A stretch of 64,000 nt of DNA from Pseudomonas gingeri (GCF_013385635.1 NZ_JACAPR010000012.1:62001-126000), one strand, 5' to 3'. Positions 46,302-55,786 are shown, counted from the stretch's first letter. Notes: a model not told the origin generated them from the sequence alone. Program-made: numbers and translations.

Positions 46302-48944
46302 ATGCGCGCCAACTCGTCTGAACCACAAGAGACCGTCACAGCGACACAGCCGATTGCAGCCGCCCGTTTGCGCTGGCTGGATCTGTTGAGCAAGTACCGT
46401 CAATCCGTTGGACTGGCCGTCACCCTGTTGTTGTTCGCCATTGCCTTGATCGCCTGTCGCCATCTGTTGATCGAACTCGACCTGGATGCGCTGCACGATT
46501 CGATTCTCAGCGTGCCCAAGCCGGCCCTGGGGGGGGCCATCGCGGCAACCGCCATCGGCTTTATCATCCTGCTGGGCTATGAGTGGTCCGCCAGTCGTTA
46601 TGCCGACGTCCACCTGCCGGCCAAGACCCTGGCCCTGGGTGGTTTTACCGCCTTCGCCATCGGCAATGCCATCGGCCTGTCGCTGCTCTCCGGCGGCTCG
46701 GTACGCTATCGCCTCTACGCCCGCAACGGCCTGGGGGCCGCCGAAGTCGCGCGCATGACGCTGTTCGCCAGCCTGTCGCTGGGTTGCGCGCTGCCGCCGC
46801 TCGCGGCACTGGCTACCTTGAGCAACCTGCCGGCCGCTTCCGAAGCCTTGCACCTGCCCGCCTATCTGCTGGGCGCGATTGCCGTGGCGATCCTCGCCCT
46901 GTTCGCCCTGCTGGCCGTGGGTATCTATCGTCGTCGCCTGCCGGAACAACCCATCCCGAACAACCTGCTGGTCAAGGTCGGCCGCCGCACCCTGCGCCTG
47001 CCCAGCGCGCGCCTGACCCTGCTGCAACTCGTCATCACCGCCCTGGACGTGGCTGCCGCCGCGACAGTGCTGTACCTGCTGCTGCCGGAAGCACCGCCGT
47101 TCGGTGCATTCCTGCTGGTGTACCTGCTGGCCCTGGCCGCAGGCGTACTCAGCCATGTGCCCGGTGGCGTCGGGGTGTTCGAAGCGATCCTGCTGGCCGC
47201 CTTCGCCAATCAACTGGGCGCTGCCCCGCTCGCAGCGGCACTGCTGCTGTATCGCCTGATCTATGTACTGTTGCCGTTGCTGCTGGCCTGCCTGACACTG
47301 CTGAGCACCGAGGCCCAGCGCCTGATCGCCTCGCGCCAGAGCATGCGCGTGGCATCCGGCCTGGCCGCGCCGATCCTCGCGGTGCTGGTATTCCTTTCCG
47401 GCGTGGCCCTGCTGTTCTCCGGTGCCACCCCGGAAATCGACACCCGCCTGGAAGGCATCGACTTCCTCGTGCCGGATCGCCTGATCGACGCCTCGCACTT
47501 CGGTGCCAGCCTGGTGGGCGTGTTGTGCCTGCTGTTGGCGCAGGGCCTGCGCCGACGCCTCTCGGCGGCCTGGATGCTGACCATGATCCTGCTGCTGGTG
47601 GGCGCCCTGCTCTCGCTGCTCAAGGGCTTCGACTGGGAAGAAGCCAGCATGCTGACGGCCACGGCCTGTCTGCTGGGGGTTTTCCGGCGCTCCTTCTACC
47701 GCCCGAGCCGCCTGACCGAGCTGCCGTTCTCGCCGCTCTACCTGGTGGCCAGCCTGTGCGTACTGGGGGCTTCGGTGTGGCTGCTGCTGTTCGCCTACCA
47801 GGACGTGCCCTACAGCCATGAACTCTGGTGGCAGTTCGCACTGGACGGCGACGCCCCGCGCGGATTGCGCTCGTTGCTGGGCGCCGCGGTACTGCTGGTG
47901 GTGGTCTCGCTGACCTGGCTGCTACGCACCGAACGCCCGGTGATCCATCAGCCCAATGCCGAAGAACTGCAGCGTGCCCACAAGATCCTGATGGCTTCCG
48001 ACCAGCCCGACGGCGGCCTGGCCCTGACCGGCGACAAGGCCTTCCTGTTCCATCCGACCGACACCGCCTTCCTCATGTACGCCCGTCGCGGCCGCAGCCT
48101 GGTCGCGCTATACGATCCGATCGGTCCGGCACGCCAACGCGCCGAACTGATCTGGCAATTCCGCGACCTCTGCGATACCCACCACGCGCGCCCGGTGTTC
48201 TATCAGGTCCGTGCCGAGAACCTGCCGTACTACATGGATATCGGCCTGACCGCCATCAAGCTCGGCGAGGAAGCGCGGGTCGACCTGCACCGCTTTGACC
48301 TTGAATCCAAGGGCAAGGAGATGAAGGACCTGCGCTACACCTGGAACCGTGGCAGTCGCGACGGCCTGTCCCTGGAAATCTACGAGCCGGGGCAAGCGCC
48401 CCTGGACGAGCTCAAGGTGATCTCCGATGCCTGGCTGACCGGCAAGAACGTCCGCGAGAAAGGCTTCTCCCTGGGTCGTTTCAGCCCGGAATACATCAAC
48501 CATTTCCGCGTGGCGATCATTCATTTCGAAGGTCGCCCGGTGGCGTTCGCCAACCTGCTCGAGACCCACAGCCATGAACTGGCCAGCCTCGACCTGATGC
48601 GCTCGCACCCCGACGCACCGAAACTGACCATGGAGTTCCTGATGGTCGGCCTGATTCAACATTATAAAAATCATGGATATGCACGCTTCAGCCTCGGCAT
48701 GGTGCCGCTCTCCGGCCTGCAACCCCGGCGCGGCGCTCCCCTGACCCAGCGTCTGGGCTCGATGGTGTTTCAGCGCGGCGAGCAGCTCTACAACTTCCAG
48801 GGACTGCGCCGCTTCAAAGACAAGTTCCAGCCTGACTGGGAACCTCGTTACATGGCCGTGCCAGCCGGACTCGATCCGCTGGTCGCTCTGGCTGATACTG
48901 CCGCCCTGATCGCGGGTGGCTTGACTGGATTGGTGAAACGCTGA
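46302..48944 (+). CDS. mprF: MprF, aminoacyl-phosphatidylglycerol synthase/flippase
   Basis: Transfers an amino acid from its tRNA to phosphatidylglycerol and flips the product, lowering membrane negative charge. The 880-residue protein has about 14 membrane segments (about 35-530), the first half being the flippase domain, then a cytoplasmic GNAT-fold synthase domain (about 545-870, with KEMKDLRYTWNRGSRDG). In P. aeruginosa the homologue makes alanyl-PG. ATG at 46302 with AGAGGTGA upstream is chosen over the TTG just before it. It overlaps the next gene by one base. Confidence 0.93.
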   Translation: MRANSSEPQETVTATQPIAAARLRWLDLLSKYRQSVGLAVTLLLFAIALIACRHLLIELDLDALHDSILSVPKPALGGAIAATAIGFIILLGYEWSASRYADVHLPAKTLALGGFTAFAIGNAIGLSLLSGGSVRYRLYARNGLGAAEVARMTLFASLSLGCALPPLAALATLSNLPAASEALHLPAYLLGAIAVAILALFALLAVGIYRRRLPEQPIPNNLLVKVGRRTLRLPSARLTLLQLVITALDVAAAATVLYLLLPEAPPFGAFLLVYLLALAAGVLSHVPGGVGVFEAILLAAFANQLGAAPLAAALLLYRLIYVLLPLLLACLTLLSTEAQRLIASRQSMRVASGLAAPILAVLVFLSGVALLFSGATPEIDTRLEGIDFLVPDRLIDASHFGASLVGVLCLLLAQGLRRRLSAAWMLTMILLLVGALLSLLKGFDWEEASMLTATACLLGVFRRSFYRPSRLTELPFSPLYLVASLCVLGASVWLLLFAYQDVPYSHELWWQFALDGDAPRGLRSLLGAAVLLVVVSLTWLLRTERPVIHQPNAEELQRAHKILMASDQPDGGLALTGDKAFLFHPTDTAFLMYARRGRSLVALYDPIGPARQRAELIWQFRDLCDTHHARPVFYQVRAENLPYYMDIGLTAIKLGEEARVDLHRFDLESKGKEMKDLRYTWNRGSRDGLSLEIYEPGQAPLDELKVISDAWLTGKNVREKGFSLGRFSPEYINHFRVAIIHFEGRPVAFANLLETHSHELASLDLMRSHPDAPKLTMEFLMVGLIQHYKNHGYARFSLGMVPLSGLQPRRGAPLTQRLGSMVFQRGEQLYNFQGLRRFKDKFQPDWEPRYMAVPAGLDPLVALADTAALIAGGLTGLVKR

Positions 48945-50224
48945 TGATTCGACGCTCCTGGCGGGTTTTACTGGTAATAGTGTTAGTCCTGGCCGCGCTC
49001 GCGGGCGCCGGCTACTGGTTCTGGAACCGTCCTGCGCCGGAACCCACCCTGGAACACCTGAGCCAGGCCGATGGCTCGACCCTGACCCGCCTGATTCCCG
49101 GCACCAAGCCCAAGGCCCAGGTCATCGTCGCCACCCTCGCCGAAGACGCCCTGAGCGACAAGCAGTTGGCCGCACTGAGCCGTGGCGGCGCGGCGCAGAT
49201 CGTCCAGGTGATCCTGCCCAAGGACGACTGCGAGCTGCAGCAACAGGCCCTGGACAACGCCCGGCAACAATTGAGCGGCCCGGCGACGCTGGTCAGCGGT
49301 ATCGGCCCGGGCGCTTCCCTGGCCTGGAACTGGCTGGCGACGCAGACCGATGACAAAGCCCAGGCCATCTCGGTCGGCTTTGCCCTCGAACAGCCGGGTT
49401 GCACCACGCCGGTTCCCAAGTCGGCGGCCCACGGCCACTGGCTGGTGGCCTGGAACGACGGTCCGGATGATCCGAGCGCGGCCTTCGTGCGCGACCAGGC
49501 CAACGCCGAGACCAGCATCAGCGACTACGATATCCACCTGCCACAGGTGCTGAACAACGAACTGCGCAAGATGCTGGTGGGCAACGAGAACGGCGGCCTG
49601 GCGATTCCCGTGGTCGAAGTCCCGGCCGGCCAGACCACCGACACCGTGACCCTGTTCCTCTCCGGCGACGGCGGCTGGCGCGACCTCGACCGCGATGCCG
49701 CCGGCGAAATGGCGAAGATGGGTTATCCGGTCGTCGGCATCGACACCCTGCGCTACTACTGGCAGCACAAGAGCCCGGAACAGACCGCCGTCGACCTGAC
49801 CGAACTGATGCAGCACTACCGTCAGAAGTGGGGCATCAAGCGCTTTATCCTGATCGGCTACAGCTTCGGCGCCGATGTGCTGCCGGCGATCTACAACAAA
49901 CTGCCGGAGGCCGAGCAGCAGCGTGTCGACGCGATCATCCTGCTGGCCTTTGCCCGCAGCGGCAGCTTCGAGATTCATGTCGATGGCTGGCTGGGCAAGG
50001 CCGGCATGGAACTGGATACCGGCCCCGACATGGCCCAGTTGCCGCCCGCCAAGGTGCTGTGCATCTATGGCAAGGAAGAAGTCGACGAAAGCGGCTGCAC
50101 CACCAAGACCGCCGTCGGTGAGGCCCTGGAGCTACCAGGCGGTCACCACTTCGACGAAAACTACCCGGCGCTGGCCAAACGCCTGATCGATGCGATCAAC
50201 AAGCGCCAGGCCAAGAGCGAATAA
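48944..50224 (+). CDS. VirJ/AcvB-like periplasmic hydrolase, probable alanyl-phosphatidylglycerol hydrolase
   Basis: A 426-residue protein with an N-terminal membrane anchor (about 8-26) and two parts: an N-terminal alpha/beta-like half and the VirJ domain. Ser307 in GYSFGADV is the nucleophile, and GHHFDENYP near the end supplies the His. The homologous P. aeruginosa protein beside mprF deacylates alanyl-PG in the periplasm. Its ATG overlaps the mprF stop (TGATG). Confidence 0.88.
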   Translation: MIRRSWRVLLVIVLVLAALAGAGYWFWNRPAPEPTLEHLSQADGSTLTRLIPGTKPKAQVIVATLAEDALSDKQLAALSRGGAAQIVQVILPKDDCELQQQALDNARQQLSGPATLVSGIGPGASLAWNWLATQTDDKAQAISVGFALEQPGCTTPVPKSAAHGHWLVAWNDGPDDPSAAFVRDQANAETSISDYDIHLPQVLNNELRKMLVGNENGGLAIPVVEVPAGQTTDTVTLFLSGDGGWRDLDRDAAGEMAKMGYPVVGIDTLRYYWQHKSPEQTAVDLTELMQHYRQKWGIKRFILIGYSFGADVLPAIYNKLPEAEQQRVDAIILLAFARSGSFEIHVDGWLGKAGMELDTGPDMAQLPPAKVLCIYGKEEVDESGCTTKTAVGEALELPGGHHFDENYPALAKRLIDAINKRQAKSE

Positions 50225-50241
50225 GCCAAGGCGACTCCGAC

Positions 50242-50281
50242 AAAAAAGCCCCCGCTGCCGCAAGGCAACGGGGGCTTTTTT
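50242..50281 (+). terminator. Strong rho-independent terminator after the mprF operon
   Basis: AAAAAAGCCCCCG with CGGGGGCTTTTTT around a loop of about 13 bases. The IS begins nine bases past it. Confidence 0.88.
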
Positions 50282-50342
50282 CTGCTCGGTGTCCCGTCCT
50301 GAATAAGGTTTACGCCTTCTGACCTATCTTCAGGAGGAGTCA

Positions 50343-50744
50343 ATGGATTCGGGCAAAAGGCGGAGCCAGCGTGACTACATGCTAGCCTTTAAATTATCGG
50401 TCGTAGACCAGGTCGAAAAGGGCGAGTTGAGTTATAAAGAGGCTCAACGGCGCTATGGCATTCAGGGCCGGTCCACGGTACTGGTCTGGCTACGCAAGCA
50501 CGGCCGGCAGGACTGGAGTCAAGGCGCCTCAATTCGAGAGCCGAGGAGCAGGTCCATGACCGAGCCAACCCTCCCGCTGACCCCCGAGCAGCGGATCAAA
50601 GAGCTCGAAGAACAGCTGGCGCTAAGCAATCAGAAAGCGCAATTCTTCGAAGCCGTCGCGAATGTTCTGAAGAATGACTACGGTGTTTCCGTCGTAAAAA
50701 AGCGACCCGGCAAGTCCTCTCGCAAGGGCAAATCCAAGGCCTGA
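50343..50744 (+). CDS. IS3-family transposase OrfA
   Basis: A 133-residue DNA-binding subunit with an N-terminal helix-turn-helix (about 10-55, with LSYKEAQRRYGI) and a leucine-zipper-like helix (about 79-110, beginning EQRIKELEEQLAL). AGGAGG precedes the ATG. At 50696-50702 the frame reads A-AAA-AAG, a classic -1 slippery heptamer, after which orfB is open; the fusion would have 407 residues. Confidence 0.92.
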   Translation: MDSGKRRSQRDYMLAFKLSVVDQVEKGELSYKEAQRRYGIQGRSTVLVWLRKHGRQDWSQGASIREPRSRSMTEPTLPLTPEQRIKELEEQLALSNQKAQFFEAVANVLKNDYGVSVVKKRPGKSSRKGKSKA

Positions 50745-50767
50745 GCATCACGAGGGCTTGCCTGTTT

Positions 50768-51565
50768 ATGAGCATTTCGCGCCAAGCGTATTACCAACGC
50801 AATCGGGCTTTTGACGAGAGGGCTCGTCAAGATCAAGAAGTCATGGACTTTGTTCTTGAAAAGCGCCGCCGCCAGCCCCGGATAGGTACGCGCAAGCTGC
50901 ATTACCTGATGAACGTCGAAGTTGGCGCATCAGTGCGGGTCGGCAGAGACCGCCTGTTTAGCATCCTGCGCAACGCTCGAGAACTGGTTGTGCGCAAACG
51001 GGCTTACCACAAAACGACGGATAGCCATCACCGTTTTCGCCGCCATCCTAACCTGCTCAAAGCAGGTCAGGAGCAGATCGTGGCCAATAGGCCAGAGCAG
51101 GTCTGGGTTGCAGACATAACCTACCTGCCGACACAGGAAAGCGTGGCTTATGTGAGCCTGGTGACAGACGCCTACTCGCGCAAGATCGTAGGCCATCATG
51201 TGCATGAGAGCTTGCATACCGAGTCGGTGATCAAGGCGATGGAAAAGGCCGTTGGTGAACGCCGAAGCACGCTGCCACTGATCCATCACTCAGACCGTGG
51301 AGCCCAATACTGCTCTGAGCTTTATCAACGCTTGCACGCTAGTCATGGCGTCAGGTGCTCAATGACCGACGGCTATGACTGCTACCAGAATGCTCTGGCG
51401 GAGAGGATAAACGGCATTTTGAAGACCGAGTTCCTACTGTATCGCCCTAAAAATCTGGCGGACGCAGTGAAAATGGTGGATGAGTCGGTGCTGATCTACA
51501 ACGGGGAACGGCCACATCTGTCCCTGAAATACAAAACGCCCGATGCGGTGCATCGGGCGTTTTGA
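50768..51565 (+). CDS. IS3-family transposase OrfB (DDE integrase core)
   Basis: A 265-residue segment with the rve catalytic core: Asp in WVADITYLP, Asp in IHHSDRGAQY, and Glu in NALAERINGILKTE. The annotated ATG is within the open -1 frame, which reaches back past the slippery site at 50696 without a stop. The working protein is most likely the OrfAB fusion. It ends 37 bases before the IS end. Confidence 0.92.
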   Translation: MSISRQAYYQRNRAFDERARQDQEVMDFVLEKRRRQPRIGTRKLHYLMNVEVGASVRVGRDRLFSILRNARELVVRKRAYHKTTDSHHRFRRHPNLLKAGQEQIVANRPEQVWVADITYLPTQESVAYVSLVTDAYSRKIVGHHVHESLHTESVIKAMEKAVGERRSTLPLIHHSDRGAQYCSELYQRLHASHGVRCSMTDGYDCYQNALAERINGILKTEFLLYRPKNLADAVKMVDESVLIYNGERPHLSLKYKTPDAVHRAF

Positions 51566-51610
51566 GACTGAAACAGGTGTAAACCTATTTCAGGACTAGA
51601 CACGGTGAGA

Positions 51611-53509
51611 TTACATCTCGACCTGGGTACCCAACTCGATCACCCGGTTCACCGGCAGCTTGAAGAAGCGCAGGTTGCCGTTGGCGTTCTTCAACATGAA
51701 GGCGAACAGCGACTCCCGCCAGCGCGCCATGCCGACGATCTTCGACGCGATCACGGTTTCACGGCTGAGGAAGTAGGTAGTACGCATCGGACTGAAATCC
51801 AGTTCATCGAGGTGGCACAGCTTCAGCGCCTCCGGCACGTCCGGCTCGTCGGTGAAACCGAAGTGCAGGATCACCCGGAAGAAGCCTTCGCCGTAGGAAT
51901 CGACCTCAAACCGTCGCTGACTCGGCACCCGCGGAATGTCTTCGTAGACCACCGTCAGCAGCACCACCTGTTCATGCAGCACCTGGTTGTGCAGCAGGTT
52001 GTGCAACAAGGCGTGAGGCACCGCGTCCGCACGGGCGGTGAGGAACACCGCCGTGCCCTGTACGCGATGCGGCGGCTGCACACGGATACTGCCGATAAAG
52101 ATCGGCAGCGGCAGGCCACCCTCGTCCAGGCGATCCACCAGCAGCTCCTTGCCGCGCTTCCAGGTGGTCATGAGGATAAACAGGACAATCCCCGCCAGTA
52201 CCGGGAAAGCACCGCCCTGGACGATCTTCGGCACGTTGGCGGCGAAGAACAGCCCGTCCACCAGCAGGAAACCGACCAGGATCGGCACCGTGAGAATCGG
52301 CGACCACTTCCACAGCAGCAACATCACCGCCGACACCAGGATGCTGGTGATCAACATGGTCCCGGTCACCGCCACCCCGTAGGCCGAGGCCAGGGCGTTG
52401 GACGACTCGAAGCCGAGCACCAGCAGGATCACGCCGACCATCAGGGTCCAGTTCACCGCACCGATGTAGATCTGCCCCTGTTCGGCACTGGAGGTGTGCT
52501 GGATATACATGCGCGGGATATAGCCGAGCTGGATCGCCTGGCGGGTCAGGGAGAAGGCCCCGGAAATCACCGCCTGCGAAGCGATCACCGTCGCCAGGGT
52601 CGACAGCCCCACCAGCGGGACCAGTGCCCAGGACGGCGCCAGCAGGTAGAACGGGTTGCGCGCCGCTTCCGGGTTCTCCAGCAACAGGGCACCCTGGCCG
52701 AAGTAGTTCAGCACCAGTGCCGGCAGCACCAGCGCGAACCAGGCACGGGCGATCGGCTTGCGACCGAAGTGGCCCATGTCGGCATACAGCGCCTCGGCAC
52801 CGGTCAATGCCAGTACCACCGCGCCGAGAATTGCCACGCCCATGCCGGGGTGGACGATAAAGAACCGCACGCCCCACATCGGGTTCAATGCGCTGAGCAC
52901 TTCCGGATGCTGGAGAATGCCGTGCACGCCAAGGACCCCGAGGACCAGGAACCAGGCGACCATCACCGGCCCGAACAACTTGCCGATGCTGGCCGTACCG
53001 TGCTTCTGGATCAGGAACAGCCCCACCAGCACCACCAGCGACAGCGGCACGACCCAGCGCTCCAGGCCGTCAAAAGCCAGCTCCAGGCCCTCCACCGCCG
53101 ACAATACCGAGATCGCCGGGGTGATCATGCTGTCACCGTAGAACAGCGCCGCGCCGATCAACCCGAGGATCACCAGCACCGCGCGCAGCCGCGGATACGG
53201 CGATGCCGCCCGCCGTGCCAGCGCGGTCAGGGCCATGATCCCGCCTTCGCCCTGGTTGTCCGCCCGCAGGATGAACAACACGTACTTGATCGAAACCACC
53301 CAGATCAACGACCAGAAAATCAGTGCGAGAATCCCGAATACCCCATCGTGGTTGACCTGGACCCCATACCCACCGGAGAACACCTCTTTGAGGGTGTACA
53401 ACGGGCTGGTGCCGATATCGCCGTACACCACCCCCACCGCTGCAACCAGCATGCCCAGCGGCTTTGCCGCCGAGTGCCCGGCTTGCGCCTGACTCACTGC
53501 CTGACCCAT
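51611..53509 (-). CDS. kup: Kup low-affinity potassium uptake protein
   Basis: Imports K+ with H+. The 632-residue protein has the family signature VVYGDIGTSPLYTLKEVF near the start, about 12 membrane segments to residue 430, and a soluble C-terminal domain. ATG at 53509 has GGGGAG upstream and is preferred to the TTG one codon before. The IS lies eight bases past its stop, so its native terminator is now displaced. Confidence 0.95.
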   Translation of the reverse strand: MGQAVSQAQAGHSAAKPLGMLVAAVGVVYGDIGTSPLYTLKEVFSGGYGVQVNHDGVFGILALIFWSLIWVVSIKYVLFILRADNQGEGGIMALTALARRAASPYPRLRAVLVILGLIGAALFYGDSMITPAISVLSAVEGLELAFDGLERWVVPLSLVVLVGLFLIQKHGTASIGKLFGPVMVAWFLVLGVLGVHGILQHPEVLSALNPMWGVRFFIVHPGMGVAILGAVVLALTGAEALYADMGHFGRKPIARAWFALVLPALVLNYFGQGALLLENPEAARNPFYLLAPSWALVPLVGLSTLATVIASQAVISGAFSLTRQAIQLGYIPRMYIQHTSSAEQGQIYIGAVNWTLMVGVILLVLGFESSNALASAYGVAVTGTMLITSILVSAVMLLLWKWSPILTVPILVGFLLVDGLFFAANVPKIVQGGAFPVLAGIVLFILMTTWKRGKELLVDRLDEGGLPLPIFIGSIRVQPPHRVQGTAVFLTARADAVPHALLHNLLHNQVLHEQVVLLTVVYEDIPRVPSQRRFEVDSYGEGFFRVILHFGFTDEPDVPEALKLCHLDELDFSPMRTTYFLSRETVIASKIVGMARWRESLFAFMLKNANGNLRFFKLPVNRVIELGTQVEM

Positions 53510-53640
53510 CAATTACTCCCCTACTACAACTTGGACCGGGCTTCTTCGAAGAAGCGCTACTCTTTTTTTGGTGCGGCTTTTCAGGTGCAGCGTTTATCAG
53601 TACAGCTGCTCCAGCGCAGCATGCGCTGATTTTCTTACAG

Positions 53641-53668
53641 TTGCCGACGATTAATCTTTTGTCGGCAA
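53641..53668. promoter_or_regulatory. Inverted repeat in the kup-rimO space
   Basis: TTGCCGAC-N12-GTCGGCAA, perfect 8-base arms, 130 bases before kup. The 362-bp space holds this, a GC-rich stretch and the rimO promoter; I see no gene there. It may be an operator or an mRNA hairpin. Confidence 0.4.
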
Positions 53669-53745
53669 TTTGAAACAAAAAATGACACCTAGCCGCGACG
53701 CGGCGAAGCATAGCGCAGCACTCGTCGCATTTCCCTCCATAAAGC

Positions 53746-53774
53746 TGGTCAAGTGCGTCGCCCATCGCTAGAAT
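53746..53774 (+). promoter_or_regulatory. Probable rimO promoter
   Basis: TGGTCA, 17 bases, TAGAAT (53769-53774). The -35 matches the consensus at four of six places. Confidence 0.45.
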
Positions 53775-53871
53775 TGCGCACTTTTTGATCAGAGGCGCAT
53801 CAAGCGCCCGTCCGTCGTGAGTGGTTTTACCCAAACCGCCAAACGCAGCGATCCCTATACCGAGGTTAGAC

Positions 53872-55209
53872 ATGTCCACCCCCACCGCGCCGGCCAACCC
53901 GAAGGTCGGTTTCGTATCCCTGGGTTGCCCCAAGGCCCTGGTCGACTCCGAGCGCATCCTCACGCAACTGCGCATGGAAGGCTATGACGTCGTCTCCACT
54001 TACCAGGACGCCGATGTCGTGGTGGTCAACACCTGCGGTTTCATCGACAGCGCCAAGGCCGAATCCCTGGAAGTGATCGGTGAAGCGATCAAGGAAAACG
54101 GCAAGGTCATCGTCACCGGTTGCATGGGTGTGGAAGAAGGCAATATCCGCAACGTGCACCCGAGCGTGCTGTCCGTGACCGGACCGCAGCAGTACGAGCA
54201 GGTGGTCAACGCGGTGCACGAAGTGGTGCCGCCGCGCAAAGACCACAACCCGCTGATCGACCTGGTGCCACCGCAAGGCATCAAGCTGACCCCGCGCCAC
54301 TACGCCTACCTGAAGATCTCCGAAGGCTGCAACCACAGCTGCAGCTTCTGCATCATCCCGTCGATGCGTGGCAAGCTGGTCAGCCGCCCGGTCGGCGACG
54401 TGCTCGACGAAGCCCAGCGCCTGGTCAAGTCCGGCGTCAAGGAACTGCTGGTGATCTCCCAGGACACCAGCGCCTACGGCGTGGACGTCAAGTACCGCAC
54501 CGGCTTCTGGAACGGCGCACCGGTCAAGACGCGCATGACCGAGCTGTGCGCAGCCCTCAGCAGCCTGGGCGTCTGGGTCCGCCTGCACTACGTGTATCCG
54601 TACCCGCACGTCGACGAGTTGATCCCGCTGATGGCCGCCGGCAAGATCCTGCCGTACCTGGACATCCCGTTCCAGCACGCCAGCCCGAAAGTGCTCAAGG
54701 CAATGAAACGCCCGGCCTTCGAAGACAAGACCCTGGCGCGGATCAAGAACTGGCGCGAAATCTGTCCTGAGCTGATCATCCGCTCGACCTTTATCGTCGG
54801 CTTCCCGGGCGAAACCGAAGAAGACTTCCAGTACCTGCTCGACTGGCTGACCGAAGCCCAGCTAGACCGCGTCGGCTGCTTCCAGTACTCACCGGTCGAA
54901 GGCGCGCCGGCCAATGACCTGGACCTCGAAGTGGTACCGGATGACGTCAAGCAGGACCGCTGGGAGCGCTTCATGGCGCACCAGCAGGCCATCAGCTCGG
55001 CGCGCCTGCAACTGCGCATCGGCAAGGAAATCGAAGTGCTGATCGACGAAGTCGACGAGAACGGTGCTGTCGGCCGCTGCTTCTTCGATGCCCCGGAAAT
55101 CGACGGCAACGTCTTTATCGACGGTGCAGGCGATCTCAAGCCGGGCGACAAGGTCTGGTGCCGGGTGACCGACGCCGATGAGTACGACCTCTGGGCAGAA
55201 ACCCTGTAA
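53872..55209 (+). CDS. rimO: Ribosomal protein S12 methylthiotransferase RimO
   Basis: A radical-SAM enzyme that methylthiolates an Asp of ribosomal protein S12. The 445-residue protein has Cys19, Cys55 and Cys84 of the N-terminal Fe-S domain, the radical-SAM motif CNHSCSFC (Cys153, 157 and 160), and a C-terminal TRAM domain. ATG at 53872 with CGAGGT upstream is chosen over an earlier open frame. Confidence 0.96.
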   Translation: MSTPTAPANPKVGFVSLGCPKALVDSERILTQLRMEGYDVVSTYQDADVVVVNTCGFIDSAKAESLEVIGEAIKENGKVIVTGCMGVEEGNIRNVHPSVLSVTGPQQYEQVVNAVHEVVPPRKDHNPLIDLVPPQGIKLTPRHYAYLKISEGCNHSCSFCIIPSMRGKLVSRPVGDVLDEAQRLVKSGVKELLVISQDTSAYGVDVKYRTGFWNGAPVKTRMTELCAALSSLGVWVRLHYVYPYPHVDELIPLMAAGKILPYLDIPFQHASPKVLKAMKRPAFEDKTLARIKNWREICPELIIRSTFIVGFPGETEEDFQYLLDWLTEAQLDRVGCFQYSPVEGAPANDLDLEVVPDDVKQDRWERFMAHQQAISSARLQLRIGKEIEVLIDEVDENGAVGRCFFDAPEIDGNVFIDGAGDLKPGDKVWCRVTDADEYDLWAETL

Positions 55210-55224
55210 GTCGTAAAAAAATCG

Positions 55225-55262
55225 AAAAGCCCCGCTCTTTCCACGAGATGCGGGGCTTTTTT
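55225..55262 (+). terminator. Rho-independent terminator after rimO
   Basis: AAAAGCCCCGC with GCGGGGCTTTT, loop of 14 bases with an inner partial pairing, followed by T. Confidence 0.85.
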
Positions 55263-55315
55263 ACGGCTATTGTTTGCCTCAATAACCAGGCCTGCGCCAG
55301 ACAAGGAACGGCGAC

Positions 55316-55765
55316 ATGCACCAGCACCCGGTCATCCATACCCCGAAACCTGGCGACTACCCCGAGCTGACCGCGGTCTGGGAAGCGTCCGTTCGCGCCA
55401 CCCATGATTTCCTCCCGGACAGCTACATCGAACTGCTGAAGAACCTGGTGCTGACCCGCTACCTGGACGCCGTCATGCTGATCTGTACCCGCGACGCCCG
55501 CCAGCGCATCACCGGCTTTGCCGGCGTGGCCGCGGGCAAGGTCGAGATGCTGTTCATCGCCCCACAGAACCGCGGCCAGGGCCTGGGCAAGCGGTTGCTG
55601 TGGTACGCGATCGAACACCTCAATGCCGACGAACTGGACGTCAACGAGCAGAACCCGCAGGCCATCGGCTTCTATTTCAGGCAGGGCTTCGAAGTGATCG
55701 GCCGCTCGGAACAGGACGGCATGGGGCAACCGTATCCGCTGCTGCATCTGCGCCTGAAACGCTGA
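55316..55765 (+). CDS. GNAT family N-acetyltransferase (YjaB-like)
   Basis: A 149-residue acetyltransferase. The acetyl-CoA loop reads APQNRGQGLGKRLL, preceded by strand VEMLFI, then the NEQNPQAIGFYFRQGFEVIGR stretch typical of the YjaB group. The substrate is unknown. It has an AAGGAA ribosome site. Confidence 0.85.
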   Translation: MHQHPVIHTPKPGDYPELTAVWEASVRATHDFLPDSYIELLKNLVLTRYLDAVMLICTRDARQRITGFAGVAAGKVEMLFIAPQNRGQGLGKRLLWYAIEHLNADELDVNEQNPQAIGFYFRQGFEVIGRSEQDGMGQPYPLLHLRLKR

Positions 55766-55786
55766 GGTTTGCATCGTTCTTCCGGG

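Larger units (their letters stand above)
50290..51602 (+). mobile_element. Complete IS3-family insertion sequence, 1313 bp
   Basis: The ends form a 27-base imperfect inverted repeat, left TGTCCCGTCCTGAATAAGG, right end (reversed) TGTCTAGTCCTGAAATAGG. A 3-base duplication CGG flanks it (50287-50289 and 51603-51605), as expected for the IS150 type. It carries orfA and orfB in a 0/-1 arrangement with an intact slippery site. Both frames are open, so it may be active. I do not name the IS. Insertion was between the mprF-operon terminator and the kup stop. Confidence 0.93.

Noticed and set aside
46170..47819. Long minus-strand frame (549 codons) opposite mprF
   Set aside because: Gln/Gly-rich antisense shadow; mprF on the other strand has clear domains.
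50343..51565. OrfA/OrfB split as a frameshift mutation
   Set aside because: The -1 relation and the A-AAA-AAG heptamer in the right frame fit programmed frameshifting of IS3 elements.
51605..53629. Long open frame (674 codons) on the plus strand opposite kup
   Set aside because: Antisense shadow of kup with His/Gln/Arg-rich composition and no recognisable fold.
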